This document shows, in pieces, positions 35,758 to 45,210 of a stretch of DNA of 62,604 nucleotides; the first letter of the stretch is position 1, and every line of letters starts with the position of its first letter. This stretch comes from Terrisporobacter othiniensis (GTDB lineage Bacteria; Bacillota; Clostridia; Peptostreptococcales; Peptostreptococcaceae). The notes beneath the pieces were generated by a model. That model made no database searches and had not been told where the DNA came from. It saw only the letters and a list, made by a program, of their open reading frames with translations. Where the stretch lies: positions 1 through 62,604 of the forward strand of contig NZ_JWHR01000013.1 of NCBI RefSeq assembly GCF_000808015.1, read 5' to 3'. The translations under genes and the position numbers were made by a program.

Positions 35758-36107
35758 TTAGTTAGTAGATGTTTGATCTTCATATGATTTTTCTTCACTA
35801 TCACTAGATGATAATAAAACTACTCTAGCGACTACTGCATTTTCATCTATGTCTGATTTTAAAGTTATCGGAATCGATAAATCCTGTGATGATATAGTAT
35901 CCCCATAACTTAATTCAGACACATCTATTTTTATACTTTCTGGTATATCTTCTGGATGACCTTGTAATTGTACTTCTGATACTATTACTTCTAATGATAA
36001 ACCTTTTGATTCTAATAATCCTTGGCCAGTATAAACAGCCAGGACTTTTAATTTAATCGAATCTCCTTTTCATTTCTCTCATCAATATTAAATACTAAAT
36101 TTTGCAT
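35758..36107 (-). pseudogene. ribosomal protein bL25/Ctc with a large internal deletion
   Basis: From ATG 36107 the frame reads MQNLVFNIDERNEKEIRLN-stop, the normal start of clostridial L25/Ctc. In the next frame follows KLKVLAVYTGQGLLESKGLS, EVIVSEVQLQGHPEDIPESI, KIDVSELSYGDTISSQDLSI and so on to TAA at 35758. That is the beta-rich C-terminal (TL5-type) domain. About 75-85 residues between the two, including most of the RNA-binding L25 domain, are gone and the frame is shifted. The total of 350 bases is not a multiple of 3. Confidence 0.8.
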
Positions 36108-36346
36108 GAAATTCCTTATTCCTTATTTACATATAGTTTTTATTTTTCATTAGAATTCTAATTTGTAATTTAAAAATACTTCTCTAACTAATTTATTATT
36201 GATAAATTACTATTAATCTAAACCTTAAATATCTTATTTGTCCTTATTCTCAATGAATATTAAAATTTATTATTTATCTTGTATTTAATAATAGGAAATT
36301 TATATAATAATACATATATAAAACTATCTTATTAAAGGAGATTATA
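36108..36346. other. AT-rich stretch before the Rrf2 gene
   Basis: No coding or structured element was seen apart from the presumed promoters of the remnant and of the Rrf2-type gene. Confidence 0.4.
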
Positions 36347-36742
36347 ATGTATTTATCAAAATTTACAGACTATAGCTTTCGAATATTAATGTATTTAGGT
36401 AATCATCCTGATAATCTTTCTACTGTTGATGAGCTATCATCTATTTTAGATTTATCAACTCATCATATAAAGAAAATCGTATATAAATTATCTAAAAACA
36501 ATTATATATCATCATCAAAGGGAAGAAACGGCGGCATAAAATTAGGTATGAACCCTAAAGATATAAATTTAGGAAAACTTCTTGAAATAACTGAGGATAA
36601 CTTAAATATCCTTGAATGTTTTTCTCTTGAGAGTAATACTTGCCCTATAAATGATTCTTGCAAATTAAAGCCAATTATAGATGATGCTCTTAATTCTTTT
36701 AAACTTAAGTTAAGTGAATATACTTTAGAGGATATACTTTAA
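36347..36742 (+). CDS. NsrR-like Rrf2-family regulator
   Basis: 131 residues. Winged helix with LSTVDELSSILDLSTHHIKK as recognition region. Three cysteines C91, C99 and C105 (ECFSLESNTC, INDSCKL) are spaced as in NsrR, where they hold an Fe-S cluster destroyed by nitric oxide. It converges on a single-domain globin gene, which fits nitrosative-stress control. IscR- or other Rrf2-type roles are less likely because of the neighbour. Confidence 0.85.
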   Translation: MYLSKFTDYSFRILMYLGNHPDNLSTVDELSSILDLSTHHIKKIVYKLSKNNYISSSKGRNGGIKLGMNPKDINLGKLLEITEDNLNILECFSLESNTCPINDSCKLKPIIDDALNSFKLKLSEYTLEDIL

Positions 36743-36778
36743 AAGGATGGATTACCTATTGGCTATCCATCCTTTTTA
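36741..36778. terminator. bidirectional terminator between regulator and globin
   Basis: AAAAGGATGGAT pairs perfectly with ATCCATCCTTTT. Confidence 0.88.
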
Positions 36779-36799
36779 TATCTAATTTATAATTGAAAC

Positions 36800-37234
36800 T
36801 TATTTTCCTGCGTATATATCCTTTTCTACATCAATAAATACTTGCGCTATAACTCCATAAGCTTCACCCCATGCACTTAAAACTTCATCAGTTGCAGCAT
36901 CTCCTAAAACTTCTTTTATTGCTATTAATAAGTTTTGCCCCACTATTGGATAATGTTCTGGCTTTACATTTGTATTAACATGAACTTGTCCTATTTTTTT
37001 CACTGCTGGTAATAAAACTTCTAAATTATCAATGTTTTGAGCCGCTGCTAAAATTGTCATAGCTAAAGCTTTTGGTTGTGATCCTGATTTTTGATTATCC
37101 ATATTAAACATTTCTTTTACTTCTGGATTGTTTTCGAACATTGTTTTATAGAAAGTTGTTGTTATTTCTAATCCATGCTCCTTTAATGATGGTACTGTAC
37201 TCTTTACGATATCTATTGTCTTTTGACTTAACAT
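36800..37234 (-). CDS. single-domain globin of the flavohemoglobin type
   Basis: 144 residues equal to the heme domain of Hmp-type flavohemoglobins without the reductase. The proximal histidine is H85. The distal-pocket residues Y29 (B10) and Q53 (E7) and the conserved F43 (CD1) are in place, and [13 protein letters not shown] matches the family. Likely role: dioxygenation or reduction of nitric oxide using an external reductase. A symmetrical site lies over its promoter. Confidence 0.9.
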   Translation of the reverse strand: MLSQKTIDIVKSTVPSLKEHGLEITTTFYKTMFENNPEVKEMFNMDNQKSGSQPKALAMTILAAAQNIDNLEVLLPAVKKIGQVHVNTNVKPEHYPIVGQNLLIAIKEVLGDAATDEVLSAWGEAYGVIAQVFIDVEKDIYAGK

Positions 37235-37255
37235 AATTTTAATCCTCCATTCTTA

Positions 37256-37276
37256 ATGTGTATTTTGTATACACAT
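37256..37276. promoter_or_regulatory. inverted repeat over the globin promoter, candidate NsrR-type site
   Basis: ATGTGTAT-TTTGT-ATACACAT: 8-base perfect arms. It lies 22-42 bases upstream of the globin start, about where RNA polymerase would initiate. The Rrf2-type regulator next door is the natural candidate. Confidence 0.65.
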
Positions 37277-37355
37277 TTTATATAATATATAGATACCTTG
37301 CTTTTTTCTCTTTTAAACATTTTTTTTAAATCTTTTTATTTTTAAAATAAAATAA

Positions 37356-37410
37356 GTGTAGTCCTGCAAAATAAGTTTTTATAATAGCTTATTTTACAGG
37401 ACTTAGTCTT
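37356..37410 (-). terminator. long hairpin terminator of the membrane-protein gene
   Basis: AGTCCTGCAAAATAAG pairs with CTTATTTTACAGGACT, then a T-run. Confidence 0.85.
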
Positions 37411-37417
37411 TTTTAAT

Positions 37418-37849
37418 CTACATTTTTTTATCGTATTTATATCTGTAATAAATACCATAAGCAACTACAAATAAATAAGCAAATACCAGTAACAGTATAA
37501 CAACCATATCCACTTCCATAAGAGCAAAAGATATCATTAATGCTCCAAATACGTAAATCATCATGTCATACGCCTTAGCTTTTGCTCCATTAGTAATTGC
37601 AATATTTCTCTCATCATTTTTATTAATATCTAATTGTTTTTTAATCTCAGAGCTATTTGCTATAGCTTTTTCACCTACAATATTACCTATTCCATGACCA
37701 AAAACTCCACATCCCACCCCCACACAAATATATGGTAGTGTTTGCATGATTCCCTGTGGATCAGATATAATTTTTATACAAAATAAACTAGTACCAAGTA
37801 GCAGTATCCCTATTATGACAAAACAATAATCTTTCCAATTCTTTTTCAT
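37418..37849 (-). CDS. four-helix membrane protein paired with an XRE regulator
   Basis: 143 residues with helices at about 9-27, 38-58, 95-110 and 115-133. A central soluble loop contains QLDINKNDERNIAITNGAKA. This NDERN-plus-helices layout recalls DUF2178-type proteins that are often encoded with small XRE regulators. Function unknown. AAGGGGGA site. It lies about 140 bases downstream of the XRE gene on the same strand. Confidence 0.65.
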   Translation of the reverse strand: MKKNWKDYCFVIIGILLLGTSLFCIKIISDPQGIMQTLPYICVGVGCGVFGHGIGNIVGEKAIANSSEIKKQLDINKNDERNIAITNGAKAKAYDMMIYVFGALMISFALMEVDMVVILLLVFAYLFVVAYGIYYRYKYDKKM

Positions 37850-37991
37850 TATTTTTCCCCCTTAATAATAAAACTTTTCATTTAAATTTATCGTTTAGAT
37901 TTTATTACTATAGTAAAATGAATAAATTATAGTGAGAGTAAACTTAGCAGTAATTATTAAAGCTACGATAAACATACTTGTGTAATTTTCA

Positions 37992-38192
37992 TTATTGCTC
38001 CTCTTCATATATAAATATTTGTTCAATTTGCATATTAAAGTATCGTGCTATTTTAAAAGCAAGAATGATAGAAGGGTTATATCTTCCTTTTTCTAAAGAA
38101 CTAATAGTCTGCCTAGAAACTTCAAGCGCTGAAGCTAGCTCTTCTTGTGTTATTTCTCGTTGTTTCCTAATTTCTTCTAATCTATTGTTCAT
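37992..38192 (-). CDS. small XRE/YozG-type helix-turn-helix regulator
   Basis: 66 residues, a lone Cro/C1 helix-turn-helix: REITQEELASALEVSRQTIS then SLEKGRYNPSIILAFKIARY. Probably represses its own operon with the downstream membrane-protein gene. AAGGAGT site upstream. Confidence 0.88.
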   Translation of the reverse strand: MNNRLEEIRKQREITQEELASALEVSRQTISSLEKGRYNPSIILAFKIARYFNMQIEQIFIYEEEQ

Positions 38193-38307
38193 AAATAATA
38201 TACTCCTTATCCAAATACGTAAAGCTTACTTTACATATTTTAATAATAACAGATTATTTATCTATGTCAAGTATACTTTACATTTTTATGATTATAAATA
38301 TAAAAAA

Positions 38308-38346
38308 TGTAGCTACTAAGTTTACATTCTTAGTAACTACATTTTA
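38308..38346 (-). terminator. hairpin of the AGTAACTAC family
   Basis: AAAATGTAGCTACTAAG pairs with CTTAGTAACTACATTTT. It lies between the SGNH-like gene (stop 38376) and the XRE gene. It shares its right arm sequence with hairpins near 49.9, 53.5 and 59.5 kb. Confidence 0.75.
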
Positions 38347-38375
38347 TAGAATTATTAATTTTTCTATATCGCAAA

Positions 38376-39488
38376 TTAACTTCTAAAAAATTTAGTAATT
38401 ATATCACTATTATTTAAAATTAGCGTGTTATACATAAATAGTACATCACTATCTTCCTTTGGCTTGATATATTTTTCAAATTCTGTAGAATTTATATACC
38501 TCAAATCTACTAAAATTATCTTCGAATATTCACTTATAAGCAATGGTGCTAAGCTGCTTCCAAAAGAATCTCTAAATATATAAAGCTCCTTTCCACTTGT
38601 ATTATTAGGATTTTCTATACTTAAAAGTGGTTTAGCTCCTCCTAAATATACATCATAGGAGTCTACATTTTTAAAGTATTCATCATTATAAACGTTTATA
38701 TATTCTTGTTTTTCAAAGTCATATACTTTACACTCTTCAATTATTTTATTATTTAAATAAACAAGTTTATCTGGATTAATATTAGTTGCAGATTGACCAT
38801 AATAAGATCCATAAAAAGAATCAAATTTCTTTTCTTCATATTTATAATCCGGAATTTTATTATTCATATCAGTAAGTAAATTTTCTGCTACAGGTAGTAT
38901 CTTTTCCTGCTTCCAATGTAAATCCGTATTATAATAATCATTTATTTTCAAGTTTTTGATAATATCAATGTACTTCATATTTTTTGTATTTTTCTTCATT
39001 ATATCTATCAATTTTTCATAATCTAAGCTTAAATATCCTTTATCTTTAGGTACAAAATAATTTTTATCCGGTACTATAGTATAGTAAATATTTGAGTTTT
39101 TGAAATAAATAGATGCTATTTTATTGTATAAAATTGCACTATTATAAATAGATTTCTCTCTTAATGGATATTCCATCTTATAAATACTCTCATCTATTAT
39201 ATAGATATCATTATTATCTTTTTCTTTGAAGATATTAGTATTAATAAAAGATTTAATTTTTCTAAAATTATCTCTTAATGGAAATTGATCCAAAAAATAT
39301 TCTTCCATATCTTTAAAATACTCACCTTTTACAAGTTTCTCCACAGTGAATTTCGGTAATTGTGATAATTTTCGTCTCTCTTCGTAAGATATTTCTTTAT
39401 CTTGTGAGAAAATATTACTCACCATAAATCCAACTAATATAAAAATAAAACTTGTACTTATTATTATGTTTTTTAATTTAATGTTCAT
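38376..39488 (-). CDS. DHHW-family SGNH-like protein (AlgJ/AlgX type)
   Basis: 370 residues: one N-terminal membrane anchor (about 8-27), then an external SGNH-hydrolase-like domain with NTDLHWKQEKILPVAENLL (the DHHW motif) and FRDSFGSSLAPLL (serine block). Such proteins work outside the membrane with an MBOAT acyltransferase to O-acetylate a cell-wall or secreted polysaccharide. The MBOAT gene ends 12 bases upstream. Confidence 0.85.
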   Translation of the reverse strand: MNIKLKNIIISTSFIFILVGFMVSNIFSQDKEISYEERRKLSQLPKFTVEKLVKGEYFKDMEEYFLDQFPLRDNFRKIKSFINTNIFKEKDNNDIYIIDESIYKMEYPLREKSIYNSAILYNKIASIYFKNSNIYYTIVPDKNYFVPKDKGYLSLDYEKLIDIMKKNTKNMKYIDIIKNLKINDYYNTDLHWKQEKILPVAENLLTDMNNKIPDYKYEEKKFDSFYGSYYGQSATNINPDKLVYLNNKIIEECKVYDFEKQEYINVYNDEYFKNVDSYDVYLGGAKPLLSIENPNNTSGKELYIFRDSFGSSLAPLLISEYSKIILVDLRYINSTEFEKYIKPKEDSDVLFMYNTLILNNSDIITKFFRS

Positions 39489-39500
39489 ATTAATCCCTCC

Positions 39501-40904
39501 TTAAAATCTAAAATATAAAAACGGATTAAAAGAACCGTCTATTAAATAAGAAGTTACTATTATTAATAAAATAATATTGAATATAGGATTTATTGTGGAT
39601 ATAAATTTTTCTCCAGCTGATCTATTGCTTACCTTTACTATTATATTTTTTAATACAGGTGTAGCTCCTATTATACTTATTACTAAAATCACTGCATAGC
39701 TTTTTAAATAGTATGCAGAAAACTCGTTGTATAAAGGTAATCCTCTGAAGTTAAACATATTATACAAACTACTAAACATATCTTTTATATTTTCATTATT
39801 AAAAATCACAAAACTTATTATTATAAAAAATTTAGCATAAATATGTTGTAAAAAACTTGGTAACTTCTCTATTATATCTTTTAAAAGCAATTTTTCAATA
39901 ACTAGTAGTACAGCGAAATAAAGCCCCCATAATACAAAGTTCCAACTGTCTCCATGCCAAAGTCCAGTAAGGCACCATACTGCAAATATATTAAATATCC
40001 ATCTATTTTTGCTTACTCTATTTCCTCCTAATGGAATGTACACATAATCTCTAAAAAAACTAGACAATGATATATGCCATCTTCTCCAAAACTCTGTAAT
40101 ACTTTTTGAAATATAAGGATAGTTAAAGTTCTCTAAAAAGTGAAAACCAAACATTCTACCAAGTCCTATTGCCATGTCACTATAACCTGAAAAATCATAA
40201 TAAATTTGCAACGGAAAAACAATAGCTACTATCCAGTAAGATAAAATATTTTTCCCCGTATTACTGTTTATAACATCTACTAACATACCTAAATTATTTG
40301 CTATGATTACTTTTTTACTAAGACCTATAATAAATCTATTTACACCATAAGCAAATTTTTCAAAAGAATAAACCCTATTATTCAACTCTTCTTGTATTGT
40401 TGTATATCTTACTATTGGTCCTGCAATAAGTTGAGGAAATAAACATACATAGGTGGCAAAGTCAATAAAACTTTTACATACCTTTGCTTCATTTCTATAC
40501 ACATCTACAACATAGCTTAAAATTTGGAATGTATAAAAACTGATTCCAATTGGAAGTGCTAACTTTAATAATTTTATATTTGTAGAAGATATATAGTTAA
40601 TGTTACTTATTATAAAATTTCCATACTTAAACACAATTAAAATTCCTAAACTTATAACTAAGCTGCTTACTAAAAATACTTTTGAATACTTTGTCTCTCT
40701 ATATTTATCTATTAAAACTCCATGAATATATCCACTAAAAGCAGAAATTATCATTAATAAAGTATATCCTGGTTCTCCATAAAAATAGAAAAACAAACTA
40801 GCTAATAACAATATTAAATTTTTATATTTATTTTTTGATATAAAGTAGACTACTATCGTTACTGGTAAAAAGTAGTATAAAAAACTTATGCTTGAAAATA
40901 ACAA
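39501..40904 (-). CDS. MBOAT-family O-acyltransferase (AlgI-like)
   Basis: 467 residues with about ten to twelve helices. The catalytic histidine is in CLTGLWHGDSWNFVLWGLYF, and the family loops SITEFWRRWHISLSSFFRDY and YIPLGGN are present. The start is TTG 40904 with AGGAGG upstream. It passes acetyl groups across the membrane to the DHHW partner encoded downstream. Confidence 0.92.
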   Translation of the reverse strand: MLFSSISFLYYFLPVTIVVYFISKNKYKNLILLLASLFFYFYGEPGYTLLMIISAFSGYIHGVLIDKYRETKYSKVFLVSSLVISLGILIVFKYGNFIISNINYISSTNIKLLKLALPIGISFYTFQILSYVVDVYRNEAKVCKSFIDFATYVCLFPQLIAGPIVRYTTIQEELNNRVYSFEKFAYGVNRFIIGLSKKVIIANNLGMLVDVINSNTGKNILSYWIVAIVFPLQIYYDFSGYSDMAIGLGRMFGFHFLENFNYPYISKSITEFWRRWHISLSSFFRDYVYIPLGGNRVSKNRWIFNIFAVWCLTGLWHGDSWNFVLWGLYFAVLLVIEKLLLKDIIEKLPSFLQHIYAKFFIIISFVIFNNENIKDMFSSLYNMFNFRGLPLYNEFSAYYLKSYAVILVISIIGATPVLKNIIVKVSNRSAGEKFISTINPIFNIILLIIVTSYLIDGSFNPFLYFRF

Positions 40905-40973
40905 TTTCTGCCTCCTAAAAATTTTTATTATGACTTGTGAAATAAAATTTAATGCTAATTCCCTTTAATCTAA

Positions 40974-41005
40974 AATGGCCTGAAAATTATATTTCCAGGC
41001 CATTG
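40974..41005 (-). terminator. terminator of the DUF4358 lipoprotein gene
   Basis: AATGGCCTG pairs with CAGGCCATT. Confidence 0.75.
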
Positions 41006-41024
41006 ATATTATTTATATTATTTA

Positions 41025-41522
41025 CTATTTAGCTTCTGCTAAACTCATAAAAGCATTTTTTATTGGAGTTGCTTCTGTTTTATTTGCCATTAAAAATAAC
41101 ACTGTATTATCTATACTTTCTACTATTACCTCTTCAGCCTCTACGCACACCCATTTTCTTGGATTTGCATTTTCTTTTATAGTTGATTTTACAGCATCCA
41201 CATCAGCATTTTCATCTAATTTAAGTAACACTAATTCATAAGGTATTGAACTCATCATAGGAGCTGAGCTTATTCCTTCAGTAAATTTAACATCCGTATC
41301 TCCTAAATATCCTTGAATATTTTCTTCATTTAATTCTACTGTTTGGTAATGTTCTAAAGATGCTCTAAATTCCTCATCTAAATCTGCTGTCTCGTAAATT
41401 TTGTCTAGTACTTTTGTTAAATCTTCAGATAAAACTGGATTTCTCTCAACTTTGTTTGAACTACATCCAACTAATGAAAATATCATTAATGTAGATATTA
41501 ATATAGTAATTATTTTTTTCAT
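41025..41522 (-). CDS. DUF4358-type lipoprotein
   Basis: 165 residues with lipobox LVGC (C20). The mature part has two hydrophobic strands (YELVLLKLDENADVDAVKST, NTVLFLMANKTEATP) fitting the DUF4358 family of clostridia. It is often encoded near MBOAT/DHHW genes, as here, but lies upstream with its own terminator. Role unknown. Confidence 0.78.
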   Translation of the reverse strand: MKKIITILISTLMIFSLVGCSSNKVERNPVLSEDLTKVLDKIYETADLDEEFRASLEHYQTVELNEENIQGYLGDTDVKFTEGISSAPMMSSIPYELVLLKLDENADVDAVKSTIKENANPRKWVCVEAEEVIVESIDNTVLFLMANKTEATPIKNAFMSLAEAK

Positions 41523-41646
41523 ATATTTATCTCCTTATTTAGTGATAATTTAAATCTAACATATAGTCTATGATAGGTTCAAGTTACAAAAAGTTACATA
41601 ATAAATATATATTTATATTATTTTTAATAAAAATTGTTCTTTATAT

Positions 41647-43050
41647 TTATAACATTGGTTGTTGATTATTCATAGAATATCCGTCACTTCTAATATCGTT
41701 CATATCTATAATCTCTTCTTTTATTTCAACTTTACTTAATTTTTTAACAGCTCCAAAAGGCTGAAGTAGTGAAAGTTTATCTCCTCTACCAGATATAACC
41801 CATAAGACTTTATATCCTCTTGGAAGGACTTTTAGTCTTTCTTCACCTTTTCCATCAGTAAAATACACCAATAAATTTAACTTTTTATTATTAGCATATT
41901 CAAAAACTGGTGTAAATTCCGTTCCACCACCTGTTGTAATTCTATCTTTTACATCTTTGATCGATTTTACTTTGTATGCACGTCTAATCTCTTTATCACA
42001 TTCTATTATAGTTATTTCTTGATTGTGATTTTTCACAATACTAAGAACTTCCTTAATTGCCTGTTTAAATTCTTCATCACTTATACTTCCACTTATATCA
42101 ATAGCTACAGCGATTTCGGCCTTATGTCCTCTAAGCTCTCCTCTAAGATCCAACCTGTTAGGTTGTCTTCTATTTCTTCTTGTTGTAGTCTTCTTTTTAT
42201 TTGCTTCAACAGTACCCATTAACTTTTTTAAATATAGATTCCAAGGAAGTTCACCTTTGCTACTTTTAAGAGATTTTATCATTCCTTCTATATAAATAGG
42301 AATGCTTCCTTTTTGTGAATTATCAGCTATTTTTTCTGTAAATTCTTTTAAAGTTTTTTCGTCAACTTCATCAGACTCATCCCAGAAATCATGAGTTTTT
42401 TCTATATCAAATTCAACTGCTACATTTTCATTGCTATCTATTTCTTCACCCTCATCATCATCTTCTTGTAAATCTAACTCTGTTTGAATTTTTTCTAAAT
42501 AGTATTCAAAGGTTTTATAAGGTTCCAGCTTTAGATTATATTTAACATTTATATATTCAAGTGTAATTGAATATGGTGGTAAATACTTTAAATATTGATT
42601 TACAACTACATCCATTGCCATATTAATTGCTAGAGTGCTATATTTATCTTTTAATTCCTTACCTCTCATTAAATGTTGAGATACTATATGAAGAATTTCA
42701 TGCTTTATTGTAGTCTCCATTTGCTTCATATTAAGTTCTAAAAAAATAATAGGATTAAAGTAAATTACATATTTTGCACCTTTAAAATTAACAGCGGTTG
42801 CGCTTGTTATATCAAATCTTATAACTTTTTCCATTTGAAATAAAAAATAACCATAGAAATTATCTTTATCTTCCATTAGACTTAAATTTACCTTGTCTAC
42901 AAGAGCAAAAAATTCTCTATTATATTCTGTTTCCATTTTCACTTCATACTTTTCACCTTTACGATATGCTTTTAGCATTTCTGATGCATTAACTACCTCC
43001 ATAGCTGTTTCATAAAGGTACTTTCTCTCTTTTTCAAAATAAGTTTCCAT
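41647..43050 (-). CDS. VWA-like protein with metallopeptidase-like N-terminal domain (DUF2201)
   Basis: 467 residues. The N-terminal domain has a zinc-protease-like helix TTIKHEILHIVSQHLM (HEILH near residue 113). The C-terminal von Willebrand A domain has the metal site VAIDISGSISDEEF and later FTDGKGEE. The central part is strongly acidic (DEGEEIDSNE). Such proteins are the client-binding partners of MoxR-type ATPases. It starts 2 bases after the MoxR stop. Confidence 0.88.
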   Translation of the reverse strand: METYFEKERKYLYETAMEVVNASEMLKAYRKGEKYEVKMETEYNREFFALVDKVNLSLMEDKDNFYGYFLFQMEKVIRFDITSATAVNFKGAKYVIYFNPIIFLELNMKQMETTIKHEILHIVSQHLMRGKELKDKYSTLAINMAMDVVVNQYLKYLPPYSITLEYINVKYNLKLEPYKTFEYYLEKIQTELDLQEDDDEGEEIDSNENVAVEFDIEKTHDFWDESDEVDEKTLKEFTEKIADNSQKGSIPIYIEGMIKSLKSSKGELPWNLYLKKLMGTVEANKKKTTTRRNRRQPNRLDLRGELRGHKAEIAVAIDISGSISDEEFKQAIKEVLSIVKNHNQEITIIECDKEIRRAYKVKSIKDVKDRITTGGGTEFTPVFEYANNKKLNLLVYFTDGKGEERLKVLPRGYKVLWVISGRGDKLSLLQPFGAVKKLSKVEIKEEIIDMNDIRSDGYSMNNQQPML

Positions 43051-43052
43051 AA

Positions 43053-44180
43053 TTAGCTCCTTATTGAACTATAAGCTTGAAAATACACATCTACAAAATT
43101 TTCATTTTCTATAGCTTTTTTATATACCTCATTATAACTAATTTTCATATCCTTCATAATTCCAACCATTAAGTCTATTGGATATATACCTAAAAATTCT
43201 ACAAATCTATTTATAAGGAATATTGAATCTTTATCTTCACTCATTTTATTTTCTAGTGTTTTTAATATATTCATAGCACTTATATAAAGTCTTGTATGAC
43301 TTTCATTCTTTATTGTTTCAATCACATTTTCATCTAAATTTTCTCCAGAGAATACATCACCAAAAGATATTAATGGACTGTAATTTGACTCAACAAAACT
43401 TACAAATTCCTCTGCAATAACTTTTCCCACATTACCTTTTATAACATTTAGAAATACTGATCTTGGTATAGTATCTTGTTGCTCTTTGTACATTTTATAA
43501 GTCTTCGAAACTCTTTCATAACTTCTTGGAGTGGCTCTCACATCTTCATCATTTATCTTGTGTAAATATTCCGGAAATGTGGAGATAAACTCTATAACTT
43601 TAGTTTCTATGCCTGCATTTATCGCCCATTTTATCCATCCATTATAATCTGGCTCCATGTTTAGCCAAACAAATCTATTTTCTTGGGCTGCATCCATATC
43701 CACAACTTGATAATCAAAGTCTGAGCCGTATTTGCTTGATGGATTCATAGCTGCTAGTATTTTTACATCCTCCGGTAACTTGTATCCATTTATTTCTCTA
43801 TTTAAAATTAAGTTCATAAGCTCTTGTTGAACTGTATGTTCACAACGGTTTATTTCATCTATAAATAAAAGCACACTTCTTCCTGCATTTATTTCTTCAT
43901 CTATCTCTCTTAATTTATTATGAACAGCATAAATAGTAGTTTTCTTTTCAGTTTTGTTTCCATTAACATCCCTACTTTCATAAGACTCAACTGTTGGAAG
44001 TCCTCCAATTTCACCTTCTTTAAGAAGGTTTCCATCAATAGTAACTAAAGTCCAATTATTATCTTTAGCAAGTTTTTTTGCTAAAGCTGTTTTTCCTATT
44101 CCACTTTCTCCTACTACTAAAGGAACTTCTTCAGTAGATAATACTAATTCAACGCTCTTTAATGTGTCTATAAAATTCAT
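43053..44180 (-). CDS. MoxR-type AAA+ ATPase
   Basis: 375 residues. Walker A GESGIGKT (24-31), Walker B VLLFIDEINR, sensor-1 ILAAMNPSS and a following RATPRSYERVSK near sensor 2. MoxR ATPases remodel or activate protein complexes with a VWA partner. Here the VWA protein follows 2 bases downstream and a repeat protein precedes by 10, so the three form one operon. Confidence 0.9.
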   Translation of the reverse strand: MNFIDTLKSVELVLSTEEVPLVVGESGIGKTALAKKLAKDNNWTLVTIDGNLLKEGEIGGLPTVESYESRDVNGNKTEKKTTIYAVHNKLREIDEEINAGRSVLLFIDEINRCEHTVQQELMNLILNREINGYKLPEDVKILAAMNPSSKYGSDFDYQVVDMDAAQENRFVWLNMEPDYNGWIKWAINAGIETKVIEFISTFPEYLHKINDEDVRATPRSYERVSKTYKMYKEQQDTIPRSVFLNVIKGNVGKVIAEEFVSFVESNYSPLISFGDVFSGENLDENVIETIKNESHTRLYISAMNILKTLENKMSEDKDSIFLINRFVEFLGIYPIDLMVGIMKDMKISYNEVYKKAIENENFVDVYFQAYSSIRS

Positions 44181-44190
44181 AGTCTCTCTC

Positions 44191-45006
44191 CTACATTATC
44201 TTTAACTTTTCGTCTACAGCTACTTTCTTTGCTTTTTTACTTCCATATTTATGAATGAACAAAATTTTGTCCATTGCAAAAGTATCACTATTTCTGTCTA
44301 TAACATTACAATTTATAAAATCTCTCACGTATTTTTCATCTATATTTTCATTAGATAAAACTTCTTTTAGTATAGATTGTAAATCTTCCAATTCTATTTC
44401 TTTTTGTATATCTCTTGATATATGCTTAATTACTAAAATATTAACTTTTAAAAACTCAAGGCTTTTCTCTTTATTCATATCATGGATAAGTCTTACTGCT
44501 GATTCATTACTTTTCACAGCTATTAGCTGAGTGTTAAAACTTGGTGACTTAATATATCTTAGTGCATCATAACTAATTTTTACTGATTCTTCTTGCACTT
44601 TTTCACATGGATTTTGTATATATTTAATCGAATCATAATTTTTTCTTACAGCAAGCAATTGCAATTCCTCACTTGGGTTTTTCACATACTGAATTGCCCA
44701 TCCAGATTTCTCTATTGCTAATCTTATAACATTGTCTGTTGGATTTTTTATATAATCTAATATACTCCAGCCTTCTTTTACAGCCTTAATCATCATTTCT
44801 TCACTTGGCTCATCTATATATTGAATTGCTCTCACATTATTCTCTAAAGCAAGTTCTTTCATTTCTTTTGTAGCATTTTTTATACTTTTTAATAAAAGTC
44901 CATTTCTCCCTAGGGCTAATAGTTTCATTTCATCCGTTGGATTATTTATAGTTGTTATAATAGAAGGATTTCTCTTTATCATCTCAATAACTCTTGACTC
45001 TTCCAT
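44191..45006 (-). CDS. 22-residue-repeat helical protein of the MoxR operon (DUF4116-like)
   Basis: 271 residues. From residue 22 there are eight consecutive units of exactly 22 residues, for example NPTDEMKLLALGRNGLLLKS, EPSEEMMIKAVKEGWSILDY, NPSEELQLLAVRKNYDSIKY. Each begins NPS/T, holds a helix with LAV/LAL, and closes with I-K/Y-I. This resembles DUF4116 repeats and should form a curved solenoid suitable for protein binding. A non-repeat C-terminal part (about 198-271) follows. First gene of the operon; GGGAGG site. Confidence 0.78.
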   Translation of the reverse strand: MEESRVIEMIKRNPSIITTINNPTDEMKLLALGRNGLLLKSIKNATKEMKELALENNVRAIQYIDEPSEEMMIKAVKEGWSILDYIKNPTDNVIRLAIEKSGWAIQYVKNPSEELQLLAVRKNYDSIKYIQNPCEKVQEESVKISYDALRYIKSPSFNTQLIAVKSNESAVRLIHDMNKEKSLEFLKVNILVIKHISRDIQKEIELEDLQSILKEVLSNENIDEKYVRDFINCNVIDRNSDTFAMDKILFIHKYGSKKAKKVAVDEKLKIM

Positions 45007-45210
45007 ATTGTACCTCCCTATCTATTATTCTTTTTTTTATTTATTTAAAATCATAATTACTTTTCATTATAATTTATATACTTTTAAAGTCAATTTAAAC
45101 AGTATAATTATGGAAATAAATAGAAATAATACCTAAGCTTTAGATTTATTTAACATATTTAAACCCAAATTCATAAATTAAAGTAAATCTAAAATTAAGA
45201 GGTCAAAATT

